Shown piece by piece: positions 63,132 to 64,000 of a stretch of DNA of 64,000 nt. The notes beneath the pieces are model-generated. The model was not told the origin of the DNA and did no database searches. It worked only from the letters and a program-made list of their open reading frames with translations. Source of the stretch: Comamonas sp. (GTDB lineage: Bacteria; Pseudomonadota; Gammaproteobacteria; Burkholderiales; Burkholderiaceae_C); contig NZ_SPEY01000023.1 of NCBI RefSeq assembly GCF_009360615.1, positions 62,001-126,000 of the forward strand. The letters run 5' to 3'. Position 1 is the first letter of the stretch, and each line of letters opens with the position of its first letter. A program made the position numbers and the translations under genes.

Positions 63132-64000
63132 ATGGCATTTTTCAATTTCCGTTGGCCTGGCAAAAAAGACGAAGCCGAGTCCGTGGCTGGAGCCAAGCGT
63201 CCCAGCCGCCTGGCCCAGGGCGAAAGCGTGGAAGCCATGCGCCGCCGCGCACGTCATCGCCTCATCGGGGCGGCCGTGCTGGTGCTGATCGGTGTGGTGG
63301 GCTTCCCGCTGTTGTTCGATACGCAGCCACGTCCCATTCCGGTCAATATTCCGATTGAAATTCCCGATCAGGCCAATTCGGCCCCTGAAGTCGTCCCTGG
63401 CGCCCGCGTGGCGAGCCAGGCGGCCGCGCCGTCGGGACGTGTTGCAGCCAATGCGTCTCTGGATGACGGTGAAGAGGTGCTGGCGCCCTCTGCCAGGCCG
63501 GCAGCTCCTGCAGCGCCTGCGGCTTCGGCCAGTGCGCCTGCGGCACCTGCAGTAGGGGCCGCAGTGGCTGCTGCCGCCGCAGGCACTGCCGCAGCAGTGA
63601 CATCCCAGGTCAGGCCCGAGCCCAAACCAGACGTCAAACCTCAGCCCAAGCCCGAACGCAAGCCGGAGCCCAAGCCCGAAAAGCCCAAGGCCGAGGTCAA
63701 GCCAGAGGTTAAATCGGAGATCAAGAAGCCGGAAGCCAAACCCGAGCCCAGGCACAAGCCTGAAGCACCCAAGGTGGACGAGGCCGCCCGTGCCCGTGCA
63801 CTTCTGGAGGGGCGCAGTACCTCGGAAGCTGCTCCGGCCAGGGAGGCTGCAGCGACGAACGAACGCTTCATCGTGCAGATCGGCGCCTTTGCCGAAGTCG
63901 GCAAGGCTAACGAAATCAAGGGCAAGCTCGGTGCCGGAGCCTTTACCCAGACCGTGGATACCAAGGACGGCAAGCGTACACGTGTTCGCATGGGGCCGTT
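63132..64000 (+). CDS. SPOR-domain protein (DedD-like), 5' part cut by the window edge
   Basis: The open frame runs to the right edge without a stop, so at least 289 residues are visible. A short cytoplasmic region is followed by one transmembrane helix (LIGAAVLVLIGVVGFPLLF, about 44-62), then a long Ala/Pro-rich periplasmic linker and a block of KPEPKPE-like repeats (about 155-210). A SPOR domain begins at RFIVQIGAFAEVGKANEIK (about 246). SPOR domains bind denuded peptidoglycan at the division site, so a cell-division role is likely. The C-terminal end of the SPOR domain is missing here. Confidence 0.85.
   Translation, partial: MAFFNFRWPGKKDEAESVAGAKRPSRLAQGESVEAMRRRARHRLIGAAVLVLIGVVGFPLLFDTQPRPIPVNIPIEIPDQANSAPEVVPGARVASQAAAPSGRVAANASLDDGEEVLAPSARPAAPAAPAASASAPAAPAVGAAVAAAAAGTAAAVTSQVRPEPKPDVKPQPKPERKPEPKPEKPKAEVKPEVKSEIKKPEAKPEPRHKPEAPKVDEAARARALLEGRSTSEAAPAREAAATNERFIVQIGAFAEVGKANEIKGKLGAGAFTQTVDTKDGKRTRVRMGP

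Overview
The window looks like a chromosomal segment of a GC-rich betaproteobacterium, most likely Comamonas testosteroni or a close relative. The main reason is the block from about 7.7 to 20.2 kb, whose content and order match the tesG-to-scdA steroid-degradation cluster described in C. testosteroni TA441: tesG-F-E-D-A1 on the minus strand, and tesA2-H-I, a ketosteroid 9alpha-hydroxylase-type reductase (ORF17) and scdA (ORF18) on the plus strand. No sequence search was run; all names come from motifs, lengths and gene order.

Layout. 1-0.5 kb: 3' end of a dienelactone-hydrolase-like gene. 0.6-4.6 kb (minus): a translationally coupled operon of a YCF48/BNR-repeat protein, an RND/MMPL exporter-like protein and an NTF2-like protein. 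4.8-7.0 kb (plus): a thiolase-fold protein lacking the usual catalytic cysteines, and a DUF35-MaoC fusion. 7.3 kb: a 67-residue secreted peptide. 7.7-20.2 kb: the tes/scd genes. The three promoter regions at 4.6-4.8, 7.2 and 12.4-12.7 kb share a partly palindromic 20-nt element, a candidate operator. 20.3-20.6 kb: tRNA-Gly(GCC) and tRNA-Leu(TAA), after which housekeeping genes begin.

20.8-24.9 kb: a DUF6806-like protein, a YgjP-like metallopeptidase, murI, two unknown membrane proteins and a GNAT acetyltransferase. 25.1-31.9 kb: a Mrp-type cation/proton antiporter operon (fused AB, C, D, E, F, G) followed by crcB. 32-36 kb: a LOG-family protein, a DUF938 methyltransferase, a lipoprotein, a secreted protein and a GNAT enzyme. 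36.3-41.8 kb: class I fumarase, an MHYT-GGDEF-EAL c-di-GMP protein and class II fumarase. 41.9-47.9 kb: a ParB-fold-like protein with a SulP transporter, a MarR-MFS pair, a CheX-like DUF3334 protein and an NlpE-like lipoprotein.

48.0-54.0 kb (minus): a glycine-betaine-type ABC importer, proV-proW, with three tandem proX genes. The middle ProX carries a Tat signal and lacks a cysteine pair that the other two keep. 54.7-64 kb: a YqhA-family membrane protein, acs, a LapA-like protein, argG, ppnP, a glycine-zipper envelope protein, an ArsC/Spx-like protein, folC and a SPOR-domain protein cut by the right edge.

How the steroid genes work together. TesH and TesI desaturate ring A and the ORF17 reductase would serve the 9alpha-hydroxylase, opening ring B. 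TesA1/TesA2 hydroxylate the resulting phenol. The extradiol dioxygenase (TesB) is not in the window. TesD hydrolyses the meta-cleavage product, TesE-TesG-TesF turn the C6 fragment into pyruvate and propionyl-CoA, and ScdA activates the remaining C/D-ring acid with CoA. The Cys-less thiolase and DUF35-MaoC pair resemble steroid retro-aldol/hydratase modules. The RND operon may move steroids or intermediates across the envelope.
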